This document shows positions 1 through 8,126 of a stretch of 64,000 nucleotides of DNA, piece after piece (within the stretch, counting starts at the first letter, position 1; every line of letters starts with the position of its first letter). The notes below the pieces were generated by a model. It worked only from the letters and a program-made list of their open reading frames with translations, was not told where the DNA came from and made no database searches. The translations under genes and the position numbers were made by a program. The stretch lies in the NCBI GenBank assembly GCA_902615745.1, contig CACMQB010000002.1:87936-151935 (forward strand), in the 5' to 3' direction. Source of the DNA: an uncultured Alphaproteobacteria bacterium. Lineage in GTDB: Bacteria; Pseudomonadota; Alphaproteobacteria; HIMB59; GCA-002718135.

Positions 1-155
1 ACAATGGAGCAACTTTAATTGGTTTAAATGGTATTTCAGTTAAAAGCCATGGTAATGCAAATCCAATTGCATTTAGTTATGCGTTGAAACAGTGCCATAA
101 TTTTATTACTAATAATCTTAATAAAAAAATTGTTGAGTCAGTGACAAACAAATGA
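1..155 (+). CDS. plsX: phosphate acyltransferase PlsX, C-terminal fragment
   Basis: The gene enters from outside the window; reading from base 3 gives 50 residues to a TGA at 153-155. The visible part contains GATLIGLNGISVKSHGNAN, the conserved end of PlsX (GAPLLG-N/D-G-x-x-x-KSHG). PlsX converts acyl-ACP to acyl-phosphate for phospholipid synthesis at the membrane. The stop overlaps the ihfA start by 4 bases (ATGA). In most alphaproteobacteria fabH lies between plsX and ihfA; here it does not. Confidence 0.85.
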   Translation, partial: NGATLIGLNGISVKSHGNANPIAFSYALKQCHNFITNNLNKKIVESVTNK

Positions 156-457
156 TTGATAAGCAAAACATATCAAGAGATGAAATTGCTGAAGCAATGA
201 AAAATGAATTTGGCTTTAATAGAAAATTATGTTTGGATATAGTTAATGATATTATTGATATAATAATAGAAGGGCTTCAATCTGATAAAAAAGTCAAAAT
301 ACATAATTTTGGAACCTTTAAACTTAATAACAAAAATAGCAGAATAGGCAGAAATCCAAAAACTAAGGAAGAACACAATATTCCAAGTAGAAATGTCATA
401 ACTTTTAAAGCTAGTAAAATTCTATTAAAAAATATTAATAACCAATTTAATGAATAA
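152..457 (+). CDS. ihfA: integration host factor, alpha subunit
   Basis: A 101-residue HU/IHF-family DNA-bending protein that would act in the nucleoid as a heterodimer with IhfB. The family core is clear: KIHNFGTFKL around residues 49-58, followed by the arm segment SRIGRNPKTKEEHNIPSRN with the intercalating proline region and the final FKASK. Length is normal for IhfA (about 100). The start is the ATG overlapping the plsX stop. The position after plsX and before a MerR gene is the usual alphaproteobacterial ihfA context, which favours alpha over beta or HU. Confidence 0.88.
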   Translation: MIDKQNISRDEIAEAMKNEFGFNRKLCLDIVNDIIDIIIEGLQSDKKVKIHNFGTFKLNNKNSRIGRNPKTKEEHNIPSRNVITFKASKILLKNINNQFNE

Positions 458-830
458 TAAAAAATACCTTAATATTTCAGAAGTATCTGAAATGCTAAAA
501 ATTGAAGAACATAAAATTAGGTATTGGGACTCGAAAGATCCTAAAACAAATAAATATAGAATTGAGGGTATTTCAACTAAAAGTAAAGGTGGAACAAGAT
601 ATTTTAACAAAGAAAATATCAAAAAACTTCAGATGTTAAAAAGTATCCTTTATGACGGTAAAAAACAAAATTATTCTATTCATTTGGCTGAAAAGATTTT
701 AACAGCAAATAACAAAAAATCTTATCAAAAATACAATAAAGATACGGATAATCAATATTATGATAATGATCAAAAAATAGAACAGATTCTTAATAAAATG
801 AGATTATTGTTGAAAAATAATAATAATTAA
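450..830 (+). CDS. MerR-family transcriptional regulator
   Basis: A 126-residue protein with an N-terminal winged-helix of MerR type: LNISEVSEMLKIEEHKIRYWD at residues 7-27, then a wing region GGTRYFNKENIKKL around 47-60. The C-terminus is short, lysine/asparagine rich, and has no obvious cysteine metal site, so it is not a classical metal sensor. The gene overlaps ihfA by 8 bases and probably shares its transcript. Alphaproteobacteria commonly carry an uncharacterised MerR gene directly after ihfA. The target and effector are unknown. Confidence 0.82.
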   Translation: MNNKKYLNISEVSEMLKIEEHKIRYWDSKDPKTNKYRIEGISTKSKGGTRYFNKENIKKLQMLKSILYDGKKQNYSIHLAEKILTANNKKSYQKYNKDTDNQYYDNDQKIEQILNKMRLLLKNNNN

Positions 831-989
831 TTTTTTTTTAAAAAAAAATGTATATAAATCAGTAATTTAAATTAATAATTTATACAAAAAATTAAAAAAA
901 AAAAGTTATTTTTAATGTTTAATTTGTTCGTCAATTAAAATATATGAACTTCATCTTATTAGTAAGGAAACAAACTATAAGGAGTTTTT

Positions 990-1754
990 ATGTTAAATAA
1001 GACTAGTCTAATAGGCATCATTGCTGCAACAATAGCTTTTATAGCTGTTCCAGCTTTTGCTGCCGATACTTTCTTAGGTGAAGGTGATTTTGTAGGTATT
1101 ACATTTTGGATTGTTTCAATTGGAATGTGGGCATCTACTATTTTCTTCTTTTATGAAGGTATGAGAGTTTCTTCTAAATGGAGAACTTCAATGGTTGTTG
1201 CAGGGTTAATTACTTTTATAGCTGCTGTACACTACATGTATATGAGAGACTTTTGGGTTGCTACAGGAGAGTCACCAACAGTATATAGATATATTGATTG
1301 GATCTTAACTGTTCCACTTCAAATGGTTGAATTCTTTTTAATTCTAGTTGCTGCCGGCGCAGCTGTATCTAGTGGCGCTTTCTATAGATTGCTCATTGGT
1401 ACACTCGTCATGATAGTTGGTGGTTACCTTGGAGAAGCAGGTCATATTTCAGTATTACTTGGTTTCATCATTGGTATGATCGGTTGGGCTGTAATCATTT
1501 GGGAAATTTTCCGAGGTGAAGCAAGTCAAGCTGCTACAACTAAAGAATCAGTAACTTCAGCATTTAATGCAATGAGATTAATTGTATTAGTTGGTTGGGC
1601 AATTTATCCTCTTGGATATGTATTCGGTTTAATGATGGGTTCGGTTGATGCTGATACTCTAAACTGGATCTATAACCTTGCTGATTTTATTAATAAAATC
1701 TTATTCGGTTTAATTATTTGGAACGCTGCTGCTAAAGACTCAGCTACTGCATAA
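990..1754 (+). CDS. proteorhodopsin, blue-absorbing type proton pump
   Basis: A 254-residue light-driven proton pump of the inner membrane. A signal peptide is visible (cut predicted after AFA, residue 24), then seven membrane segments. Schiff-base lysine K236 sits in ADFINKILFG. The helix-C motif YRYIDWILTVPLQMVEF gives D103 (proton acceptor), T107 and E114 (donor), the DTE set of outward proton pumps; H81 matches the pump's conserved histidine. Q111 occupies the spectral-tuning site (105 in the reference numbering), where Gln means blue and Leu green. A strong Shine-Dalgarno (AAGGAG, 979-984) precedes the ATG and a terminator follows, so it is monocistronic. No retinal-synthesis genes lie in the window. 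Confidence 0.97.
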   Translation: MLNKTSLIGIIAATIAFIAVPAFAADTFLGEGDFVGITFWIVSIGMWASTIFFFYEGMRVSSKWRTSMVVAGLITFIAAVHYMYMRDFWVATGESPTVYRYIDWILTVPLQMVEFFLILVAAGAAVSSGAFYRLLIGTLVMIVGGYLGEAGHISVLLGFIIGMIGWAVIIWEIFRGEASQAATTKESVTSAFNAMRLIVLVGWAIYPLGYVFGLMMGSVDADTLNWIYNLADFINKILFGLIIWNAAAKDSATA

Positions 1755-1773
1755 TTAAATACTTATAAAACTT

Positions 1774-1804
1774 AAAAAAACCCTCTAAATAGAGGGTTTT
1801 TTTT
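1774..1804 (+). terminator. Rho-independent terminator after proteorhodopsin
   Basis: The stem CCCTCT (1781-1786) pairs with AGAGGG (1791-1796) around an AAAT loop, extended by flanking A and T runs, and is followed by eight Ts. It lies 20 bases after the proteorhodopsin stop. Confidence 0.9.
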
Positions 1805-1813
1805 ATTAAATTA

Positions 1814-1842
1814 TTGACTTAATTTTTCAATATATGTATTTG
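1814..1842 (+). promoter_or_regulatory. possible promoter for rplM
   Basis: TTGACT at 1814-1819 is a good -35 hexamer. Seventeen bases on is TATTTG (1837-1842), a weak -10. The rplM ATG is at 1851, so transcription from here would start close to or at the start codon. No Shine-Dalgarno is seen before rplM, which fits a leaderless or nearly leaderless message. Confidence 0.35.
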
Positions 1843-1850
1843 GGCACGCG

Positions 1851-2309
1851 ATGAAAACATTCTCTTTGAAAAAAAGTGATATTAAGAAAAAGTGGGTTTT
1901 AATTGACGCTAAAGACGCAGTTTTGGGAAGACTTGCTGTTATTTCTGCAAATATCCTTAGAGGTAAAAATAAGCCTGAATATACCCCTAACCAAGACTGT
2001 GGCGATAATTTGATTATAATCAATTCTGATAAAATTCATCTAAAAGGCAAAAAAGCTGATAATAAAATATATTACAGACACACTGGATATCCAGGAGGAA
2101 TAAAAGAGACAACTCCTAATAAAATGAAAGAAAAAAACAAATCTGATGAAATGATCAAACTTGCAATAAAAAGAATGATCCCTAGAGGTCCATTAGGAAG
2201 GCAACAATTATCTAATTGCAAAATTTACAGAGATGAAAATCATAAACATGAAGCTCAAAATCCTAAAATAATTGATATAGCATCAATGAATATTAAAAAT
2301 AAAATTTAA
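1851..2309 (+). CDS. rplM: 50S ribosomal protein L13
   Basis: A 152-residue large-subunit protein. The family start [19 protein letters not shown] and the motif [16 protein letters not shown] (residues 24-39) are clear, with [10 protein letters not shown] and [13 protein letters not shown] further on. It is the first gene of the conserved rplM-rpsI pair, with rpsI 2 bases after its stop. The start at 1851 matches the family's N-terminus even though there is no clear ribosome binding site. Confidence 0.96.
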   Translation: MKTFSLKKSDIKKKWVLIDAKDAVLGRLAVISANILRGKNKPEYTPNQDCGDNLIIINSDKIHLKGKKADNKIYYRHTGYPGGIKETTPNKMKEKNKSDEMIKLAIKRMIPRGPLGRQQLSNCKIYRDENHKHEAQNPKIIDIASMNIKNKI

Positions 2310-2311
2310 TT

Positions 2312-2740
2312 ATGGAAAATCAAGAAAATCAAACTGAAAATATCCTAGATAATAAAGAAAGAGCTTACGCTACTGGAAAAAGAAAAAATTCTATTGCAAG
2401 AGTGTGGTTAAAAAGAGGTAGTGGTGAAATTAAAATTAACGGCAAATCTCTAGATAAATACTTTTCAAGACCCGTACTACAAATGATAGTTAACCAGCCT
2501 TTAGATGTCATTAAAGCTGACAATGCATATGAGATTATGGCTTCAGTAAAAGGCGGTGGCCTCTCAGGTCAAGCTGGTGCTATAAGACATGGTATTAGCA
2601 AAGCATTAAGTTTATACGATCAATCAAATAGACCACCTCTCAAAAAAGTTGGTTTTCTTACTAGAGATTCAAGAGTTGTTGAAAGAAAAAAAGCTGGTTT
2701 AGCTAAAGCCAGACGTAGTTACCAATTCTCTAAAAGATAA
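2312..2740 (+). CDS. rpsI: 30S ribosomal protein S9
   Basis: A 142-residue small-subunit protein with a short acidic/asparagine N-terminal extension. The core begins at [19 protein letters not shown] (about residues 18-36). [19 protein letters not shown] lies in the middle, and the protein ends in SKR, the conserved basic tail that reaches the P-site tRNA. It follows rplM by 2 bases and precedes argC by 6, the usual alphaproteobacterial order. Confidence 0.96.
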   Translation: MENQENQTENILDNKERAYATGKRKNSIARVWLKRGSGEIKINGKSLDKYFSRPVLQMIVNQPLDVIKADNAYEIMASVKGGGLSGQAGAIRHGISKALSLYDQSNRPPLKKVGFLTRDSRVVERKKAGLAKARRSYQFSKR

Positions 2741-2746
2741 ATTTTC

Positions 2747-3775
2747 ATGAAAAATAAGATTAAAGTAGCCGTTTTAGGCTCAACGGGCTATGTTGGAATG
2801 GAGTTAGTAAAAATCCTATCAAATCATTCTTACGTAGATATAAATTTTCTAGGATCAGAAACTATTCATAACACTTATCTTAATAATATTGATAATACAC
2901 AAGAATATAATCAACTTCCTCTTTTAAGTCCGAATAATAGTTTTAATACTGAAGATAGTGATTATGTTTTTTTAGCTTTACCTCATGCGGTATCTAATAA
3001 ATATGTAAAAAAATATTTTAATAAAATTAATATTATAGATTTATCTGCTGACTTTAGATTAGATAATTTTCATGTATATAAAGAAAACTATGGCAATGAA
3101 CATGAGTGCAAAGAGCATTTAAACAATTTTATCTATGGTCTCGCTGAAATAAATAGAGATAAAATAGAAAATTCAAAAAATATAGCGGTACCTGGATGTT
3201 ATCCAACTTCTATTTTATTACCACTAATACCTTTAATTAAAAATAAATTAATTGATACCAAGAATATAATTATTGATTCTAAATCAGGTTATAGTGGAGC
3301 AGGAAAGAAATTTGATTTCAATAAAATGAAATCAAAAAATGATTATAATTTTTACAATTATAATACAAATAATCACAGACATATTGCAGAAATTAAACAA
3401 GAACTTAATAAACATAGTTCAGAAAATGAAGTAAAGTTTTCATTTAATCCTCACATTCTTCCTAATTTTAGAGGTATGATTTCTACAATTTATTGTAATC
3501 TCAATAATAGTATAAAAAAAACTGATGTCATAAATTTATTTAAAGACTTACAAAAAATTCATCCTTTTATAAAATATATAGATAATGATCAAACCCTTGA
3601 TTTTTTTTCTGTTCAAAATTCTAATTATTGTAAAATAAAAATTTTTAATCATCATAGTGAGGATAAAATTATCATTGTTAGCGCAATAGATAACCTAATC
3701 AAAGGTGCTGCCGGTCAAGCAGTACAATGCTTTAATATAGCAGAAAATATTCAAGAAACAGTATCTTTAGTATGA
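2747..3775 (+). CDS. argC: N-acetyl-gamma-glutamyl-phosphate reductase
   Basis: A 342-residue cytosolic enzyme of arginine synthesis that reduces N-acetylglutamyl phosphate to the semialdehyde with NADPH. The nucleotide-binding GSTGYVGMEL is at residues 11-20. The catalytic cysteine lies in AVPGCYPTSILLPLIPL, and the C-terminal NLIKGAAGQAVQCFN is typical of the short-form ArgC. Length matches the family. It follows rpsI directly, as in other alphaproteobacteria, and overlaps the next small gene by 4 bases. Confidence 0.95.
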   Translation: MKNKIKVAVLGSTGYVGMELVKILSNHSYVDINFLGSETIHNTYLNNIDNTQEYNQLPLLSPNNSFNTEDSDYVFLALPHAVSNKYVKKYFNKINIIDLSADFRLDNFHVYKENYGNEHECKEHLNNFIYGLAEINRDKIENSKNIAVPGCYPTSILLPLIPLIKNKLIDTKNIIIDSKSGYSGAGKKFDFNKMKSKNDYNFYNYNTNNHRHIAEIKQELNKHSSENEVKFSFNPHILPNFRGMISTIYCNLNNSIKKTDVINLFKDLQKIHPFIKYIDNDQTLDFFSVQNSNYCKIKIFNHHSEDKIIIVSAIDNLIKGAAGQAVQCFNIAENIQETVSLV

Positions 3776-3957
3776 TTAAATATTTTACAGTTTTCCTACT
3801 TTCTCTTTTTATAGTTTCATGTGGATATCCTGATATTGATAATGTACCTGATTTTAAAGGCACCAAATTAACTAATGAAGAATTATTAGATTATTGTAGT
3901 ATTTCTAATACTGATAAAAAAGATATAGATAAATGTATTAATGATTATAAAAGTTAA
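3772..3957 (+). CDS. small predicted lipoprotein
   Basis: A 61-residue protein beginning MIKYFTVFLLSLFIVSCGYP: a short basic end, a hydrophobic stretch and a lipobox (IVSC, Cys17), so a lipidated mature chain of about 45 residues is expected. The mature part is acidic with two more cysteines and no domain I recognise. It overlaps argC by 4 bases and precedes hom by 8, so it is co-transcribed with amino-acid biosynthesis genes, which says little about its role. Confidence 0.6.
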   Translation: MIKYFTVFLLSLFIVSCGYPDIDNVPDFKGTKLTNEELLDYCSISNTDKKDIDKCINDYKS

Positions 3958-3965
3958 ATTTAGTT

Positions 3966-5264
3966 ATGAGTAAACTTAATATTTGTATAGCGGGATTGGG
4001 AAATGTTGGATCAGCACTAGTTGAAACAATTGAAGAAAATAAAAATTATTTCTTTGATAAAACAGATATAGAACTAAACATAGTTGGAATATCTGCAAGA
4101 ACAAAAAATAAGAAAAGAAATTTTAATATATCAAATTATACTTGGTATGATGATCCAAGAGAAATGTCTAAAGATGATAATTGTAACGTAATTGTTGAAT
4201 TAATTGGTGAAGAAAAAGGAATTAGTTATGAAATAATTGAAACAGCATTAAAAAATAAAAAACATGTTGTAACAGGCAATAAAGCTTTAATAGCTAATCA
4301 TGGAAAAGAATTATTTGAATTAGCTAATACACATTCACTAGCTTTATCATATGAAGCTGCTGTTGCAGGTGGCATACCAGTAATAAAAACAATAAAAAAT
4401 TCTATTAGTTTAGATAGAATTAATAAAATTTCTGGGATTTTAAATGGAACTACAAATTACATTTTAACAAAAATGCAGCAAGATAATTTGTCCTTTGATG
4501 CAGTTCTTAAAGTTGCTAAAGATAAAGGATTTACTTCTGATCAGGAATCAAAATTAGATATTGGTGGATATGATGCAGCGCACAAGTTAACAATATTATC
4601 AACTATATGTTTTAAATCAAATTTAAACTTTAATAATAATTATATTGAAGGAATTTCAAATATTAAAATTGAAGATATTAATTTTGCTGAAAAATTAGGG
4701 TATAAGATAAAATTAATATCTGAATCTTGCATAATTGAAGGAAAGATTTCAAACTTTACTTCACCAAAATTAGTTTCAATGGATCATCCCTTAGCAAATG
4801 TTGATAATGCTCTTAATGCGATTAATATAGAAACTATACATCTAGAAAATTTATTTTTAGAGGGTGAAGGAGCAGGAGGAAAACCAACTGCCAGCTCTGT
4901 CTTGTCTGATTTATATGATATATCTCAGAATGAAAAATTTGATAATTTAGGTTTTAAAATTGATAAGTTAAAAAACTTTGAAAAATATTCAGCAGAAAAT
5001 ATAATTAATAGTTATTACCTAAGAATAATGACAGAAGACAAACCTGGCGTTCTCTCATCAATTACTAATTATTTTAGTGATTTTGATATATCTGTTAAAA
5101 AAATACTTCAACTTCCCGAGAGTTCTGAAGAAAATAAACCTATACCTATTATAATAACTACTCATAATATTCAGAAAGAAAAATTAAGTAATGTAATTAA
5201 TAAAATTGAGGGTTTAGAATTTGTAAAAGAAAAAATTACTGTTCTTGCTATTCATGATAATTAA
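3966..5264 (+). CDS. hom: homoserine dehydrogenase
   Basis: A 432-residue enzyme reducing aspartate semialdehyde to homoserine, the branch to threonine and methionine. It has an N-terminal dinucleotide fold (IAGLGNVGSAL, residues 8-18), the catalytic segment GGIPVIKTIKNS and ISGILNGTTNYILTKM, then GEGAGGKPTASSVLSDL. A C-terminal ACT domain (YYLRIMTEDKPGVLSSI onward) is the usual site of threonine feedback. Length is normal for the monofunctional ACT form. In many alphaproteobacteria glpX separates hom from recJ; it is missing here. Confidence 0.95.
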   Translation: MSKLNICIAGLGNVGSALVETIEENKNYFFDKTDIELNIVGISARTKNKKRNFNISNYTWYDDPREMSKDDNCNVIVELIGEEKGISYEIIETALKNKKHVVTGNKALIANHGKELFELANTHSLALSYEAAVAGGIPVIKTIKNSISLDRINKISGILNGTTNYILTKMQQDNLSFDAVLKVAKDKGFTSDQESKLDIGGYDAAHKLTILSTICFKSNLNFNNNYIEGISNIKIEDINFAEKLGYKIKLISESCIIEGKISNFTSPKLVSMDHPLANVDNALNAINIETIHLENLFLEGEGAGGKPTASSVLSDLYDISQNEKFDNLGFKIDKLKNFEKYSAENIINSYYLRIMTEDKPGVLSSITNYFSDFDISVKKILQLPESSEENKPIPIIITTHNIQKEKLSNVINKIEGLEFVKEKITVLAIHDN

Positions 5265-5269
5265 TTAAT

Positions 5270-7015
5270 GTGAATATTGAAAAATCATTATCCGATAAAT
5301 TTTGGGAAGAAAAGCAAATAGACTTTAAGCACATACAAGCTCTTTCACAAAAAAAATCAATATCTGAAATTTTTTCAAAACTTCTAATTTCAAGAGGTGT
5401 CTTCGAAGATAATTATGATAACTATATAAATCCCAATCTTTTAAATAATCTTCCGGATCCTTTTGAACTTAAAGATATGAAAAAAGGAATTGAAAGATGT
5501 ATTGAGGCTCTAAAAAATAATGAAAAGATTGGAATAATCGCTGATTATGATGTTGATGGATCTACTTCTGCTTCAATTTTATATAAATTTTTAAATAATT
5601 TTACCAATAATATTGTTTGTAAAATTCCGCATAGATTATTGGAGGGTTATGGTCCAAATGTTAGGCTTATGAATGAAATGCTTAATGAAAAAATTACACT
5701 TTTGTTTACACTGGATTGTGGTACATCAGCATTTAACTCGATTGATTTGCCAAATTACAAAGATATTGAAGTTATAGTTATAGATCATCATTTAAGTGAA
5801 TTTAAACTGCCAAAAGTTCACTCGGTAATTAATCCAAATAGATTTGATGAAAACAATGATTATAAAGATTTTGCTGCAGTAGCAGTAACTTTTCTTTTTT
5901 TAATGGGTTTAAGAAAGCAAATTAGAGAATTAAAATTATTTCCAAATATAAAAGAACCAAATTTGATGTCATATTTAGACTTAGTTGCTGTTGGAACAAT
6001 TTGCGATATTGTTAATATTAATAATTACAATAGATCAATTGTCAGTAAAGGTTTGGAGCTCATTAAAAGTCGAAAAAATAAATCAATAACTAAAATATTA
6101 GATAACTCTAATATCAATCATGAACCTTTAGCTAAAGATATTGGTTTTGTCTTAGGACCGCAAATTAATGCTGCGAGTAGAATTGATGACTCTTCTTTAT
6201 CCTCCAGACTTCTGATATCAAATGATGATTCTGAAATAGAAACTATTTCTAGAAAATTATTTTTAATTAATGAAAAAAGAAAATTAATTGAACAAAATAT
6301 ATTTAATGAAGCAATTGAGCAAATAAAAGATCAAGAAAATAAAAAATTTATTATTGTTTTTAAAGAGAATTGGCATCAAGGTGTTCTAGGTATAGTTGCC
6401 AGTAAAATAGTAGCTCTCTATAACAAGCCAACATTTGTATTTTCTTTTATTAATAATATTGGATCAGGCTCAGGCAGATCTATAGATCAAATTGATATTG
6501 GAAGTATTATCCTTGAGCTTAAGGCCAATGATTTAATCGAAGATGGTGGTGGTCATAAAATGGCAGTAGGTTTAAAAATAAATAAAAAAAAATTAGATAA
6601 AATAGATAAATTCTTAGTTAAAAAATTTGATTCATACCACGATAATTTTTTCGAAAAAAAAATATTTTATGACAGTGAAATTTCTGTAAATCAAATAAAC
6701 AAAGATTTTTTAGATAATTTAGAATTATTAGAACCTCACGGCAAAGGTAATGAAGAGCCTCAATTTTTAATCAAAGATATAGTGATTGATCAGGTAAAAA
6801 ATTTAAAAAATAAACATATTTTGATTTTTTTTAAAAATGATTTAGGTGAAAATTTAAAAGGCATATCATTCAACACTATGAATACCCTAATTGGTGATTA
6901 TCTTATGAAGTTTAATAAATTTAAATTTCATATTTTGTGTTCTATTAAAAAAGATAACTTCTCTAGTAGTCAGATGCCTCAAATACTGATCCATGATGTG
7001 AAAGTAATCAATTAA
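5270..7015 (+). CDS. recJ: single-stranded-DNA exonuclease RecJ
   Basis: A 581-residue 5'-3' single-strand DNA exonuclease of the DHH family, acting in recombination and mismatch repair. Metal-binding motifs are IADYDVDGSTSASILYKFL (about residues 89-107), TLDCGTSA, VIDHH, ASRIDD and the C-terminal DGGGHKMAVGL of DHHA1. Length matches RecJ. The start is a GTG 5 bases after hom; no ATG gives a better N-terminus, so the two genes form an operon. Confidence 0.94.
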   Translation: MNIEKSLSDKFWEEKQIDFKHIQALSQKKSISEIFSKLLISRGVFEDNYDNYINPNLLNNLPDPFELKDMKKGIERCIEALKNNEKIGIIADYDVDGSTSASILYKFLNNFTNNIVCKIPHRLLEGYGPNVRLMNEMLNEKITLLFTLDCGTSAFNSIDLPNYKDIEVIVIDHHLSEFKLPKVHSVINPNRFDENNDYKDFAAVAVTFLFLMGLRKQIRELKLFPNIKEPNLMSYLDLVAVGTICDIVNINNYNRSIVSKGLELIKSRKNKSITKILDNSNINHEPLAKDIGFVLGPQINAASRIDDSSLSSRLLISNDDSEIETISRKLFLINEKRKLIEQNIFNEAIEQIKDQENKKFIIVFKENWHQGVLGIVASKIVALYNKPTFVFSFINNIGSGSGRSIDQIDIGSIILELKANDLIEDGGGHKMAVGLKINKKKLDKIDKFLVKKFDSYHDNFFEKKIFYDSEISVNQINKDFLDNLELLEPHGKGNEEPQFLIKDIVIDQVKNLKNKHILIFFKNDLGENLKGISFNTMNTLIGDYLMKFNKFKFHILCSIKKDNFSSSQMPQILIHDVKVIN

Positions 7016-7020
7016 ATAAT

Positions 7021-7049
7021 TTGAAAAAAATCAAAATATCTACTATATA
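7021..7049 (+). promoter_or_regulatory. sigma-70-type promoter for tRNA-Glu
   Basis: TTGAAA (7021-7026) and TATATA (7044-7049) are separated by 17 bases. The tRNA begins 11 bases after the -10 box. The spacing and match are good for this AT-rich DNA. Confidence 0.6.
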
Positions 7050-7059
7050 CCAACGACGT

Positions 7060-7134
7060 GTCCCCTTCGTCTATCGGTTAGGACATCAGGTTTTCATCCT
7101 GAAAAGAGGAGTTCGACTCTCCTAGGGGATGCCA
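7060..7134 (+). tRNA. tRNA-Glu (anticodon TTC)
   Basis: A full cloverleaf: the acceptor GTCCCCT pairs with AGGGGAT (first pair G-T). Anticodon stem TCAGG/CCTGA carries loop TTTTCAT with TTC at 7093-7095, and the T arm is GGAG-TTCGACT-CTCC. The discriminator G and CCA are encoded. It ends 5 bases before the stop of the opposing quinone oxidoreductase gene. Confidence 0.97.
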
Positions 7135-7139
7135 CTAAT

Positions 7140-8126
7140 TTAAGGGCATAGAATTATTGATCCTACCGAATTCCTTGATTGAATTAACTCGTGAGCCTCA
7201 CTAGCTTCAGATAATTTAAATTTTTTGAATATATTAGGCTTAATTTCTTTATTTTTAATTTTTGAAAATAATTTGTTACTGCACTTCATTAATTCTTCTG
7301 AATTACGGATATAATGCATTAATGTTGGTCTAGTATAATATAAACTTTTAGGATTAAATGTACTATGAAGATTGACATCATTTATCATTCCAGATGATTG
7401 TCCGAAAGATACCATTAGTCCTCTAAATTTTAGACATTTTATAGATATATCAAATGTATCTTTACCAACTCCATCATAAACAACATTTACTCCTTCATCG
7501 TTTGTCAATTTTAAAACACTACTATGAACATCATTTTGTTTATAATTAACAGTAAATTCACATCCGTTTTGTTTTGCTAAAGATGCCTTTTCATCTGTAC
7601 TAACAGTACCAATCATTTTAGCTCCTATGGATTTAGCCCATTGACTAGCAATTAAGCCGACACCTCCTGCAGCTGCATGAAATAAAAAAACTTCATCTTT
7701 TTGTAATTTGTACAATCTTTCAAAAAGATATTCTACGGTCATTCCCTGCAATAATATTGAAGCAGCTTCATCATTTGAAATATATTCTGGTAATTTTACA
7801 ACTCTTCCGGCATCAAAATCTCTAACTTCGCAATAAGCGCCAATTGGAGGGCTAAAGGAGTAAGCTACTCTATCACCAACTTTTAAGTTTGATACATTAT
7901 CTCCAATTTCTATAACATTTCCTGCTGCTTCTACGCCTAAACAAAAAGGGATTTCTACAGGTAGTGGGTATATGCCTGTTCTATGATACGTATCTATGTA
8001 GTTAATACCAATTGAAGTTTGATTAATTCTAACCATATTTTCTTCAACATTTTTAGGTAAGTCATAGTTTTCATATTTTAAAACTTCTGGACCACCTAGT
8101 TTACTGACTACAACTCTATTTGGCAT
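7140..8126 (-). CDS. NAD(P)H:quinone oxidoreductase, zeta-crystallin-like
   Basis: A 328-residue medium-chain dehydrogenase/reductase without the zinc cysteines of alcohol dehydrogenases. Seen are the N-terminal GroES-like fold, GLGVEAAGNV-like segment LGVEAAGNVIEIGDNV (about residues 63-78), and the cofactor motif HAAAGGVGLIASQWAKSIGA, whose AAGGVG signature marks NADPH quinone reductases. The first codons overlap the end of the acetoacetyl-CoA synthetase gene by 11 bases. It is the last gene of the irr operon. The physiological substrate is uncertain. Confidence 0.88.
   Translation of the reverse strand: MPNRVVVSKLGGPEVLKYENYDLPKNVEENMVRINQTSIGINYIDTYHRTGIYPLPVEIPFCLGVEAAGNVIEIGDNVSNLKVGDRVAYSFSPPIGAYCEVRDFDAGRVVKLPEYISNDEAASILLQGMTVEYLFERLYKLQKDEVFLFHAAAGGVGLIASQWAKSIGAKMIGTVSTDEKASLAKQNGCEFTVNYKQNDVHSSVLKLTNDEGVNVVYDGVGKDTFDISIKCLKFRGLMVSFGQSSGMINDVNLHSTFNPKSLYYTRPTLMHYIRNSEELMKCSNKLFSKIKNKEIKPNIFKKFKLSEASEAHELIQSRNSVGSIILCP

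Noticed and set aside
831..850. T9-A9 run after the MerR gene as a terminator
   Set aside because: It has no GC-containing stem and the run is common in this AT-rich DNA.
831..989. Promoter of proteorhodopsin
   Set aside because: Several AT-rich hexamers occur, but no pair with good spacing stands out, so no site is called.
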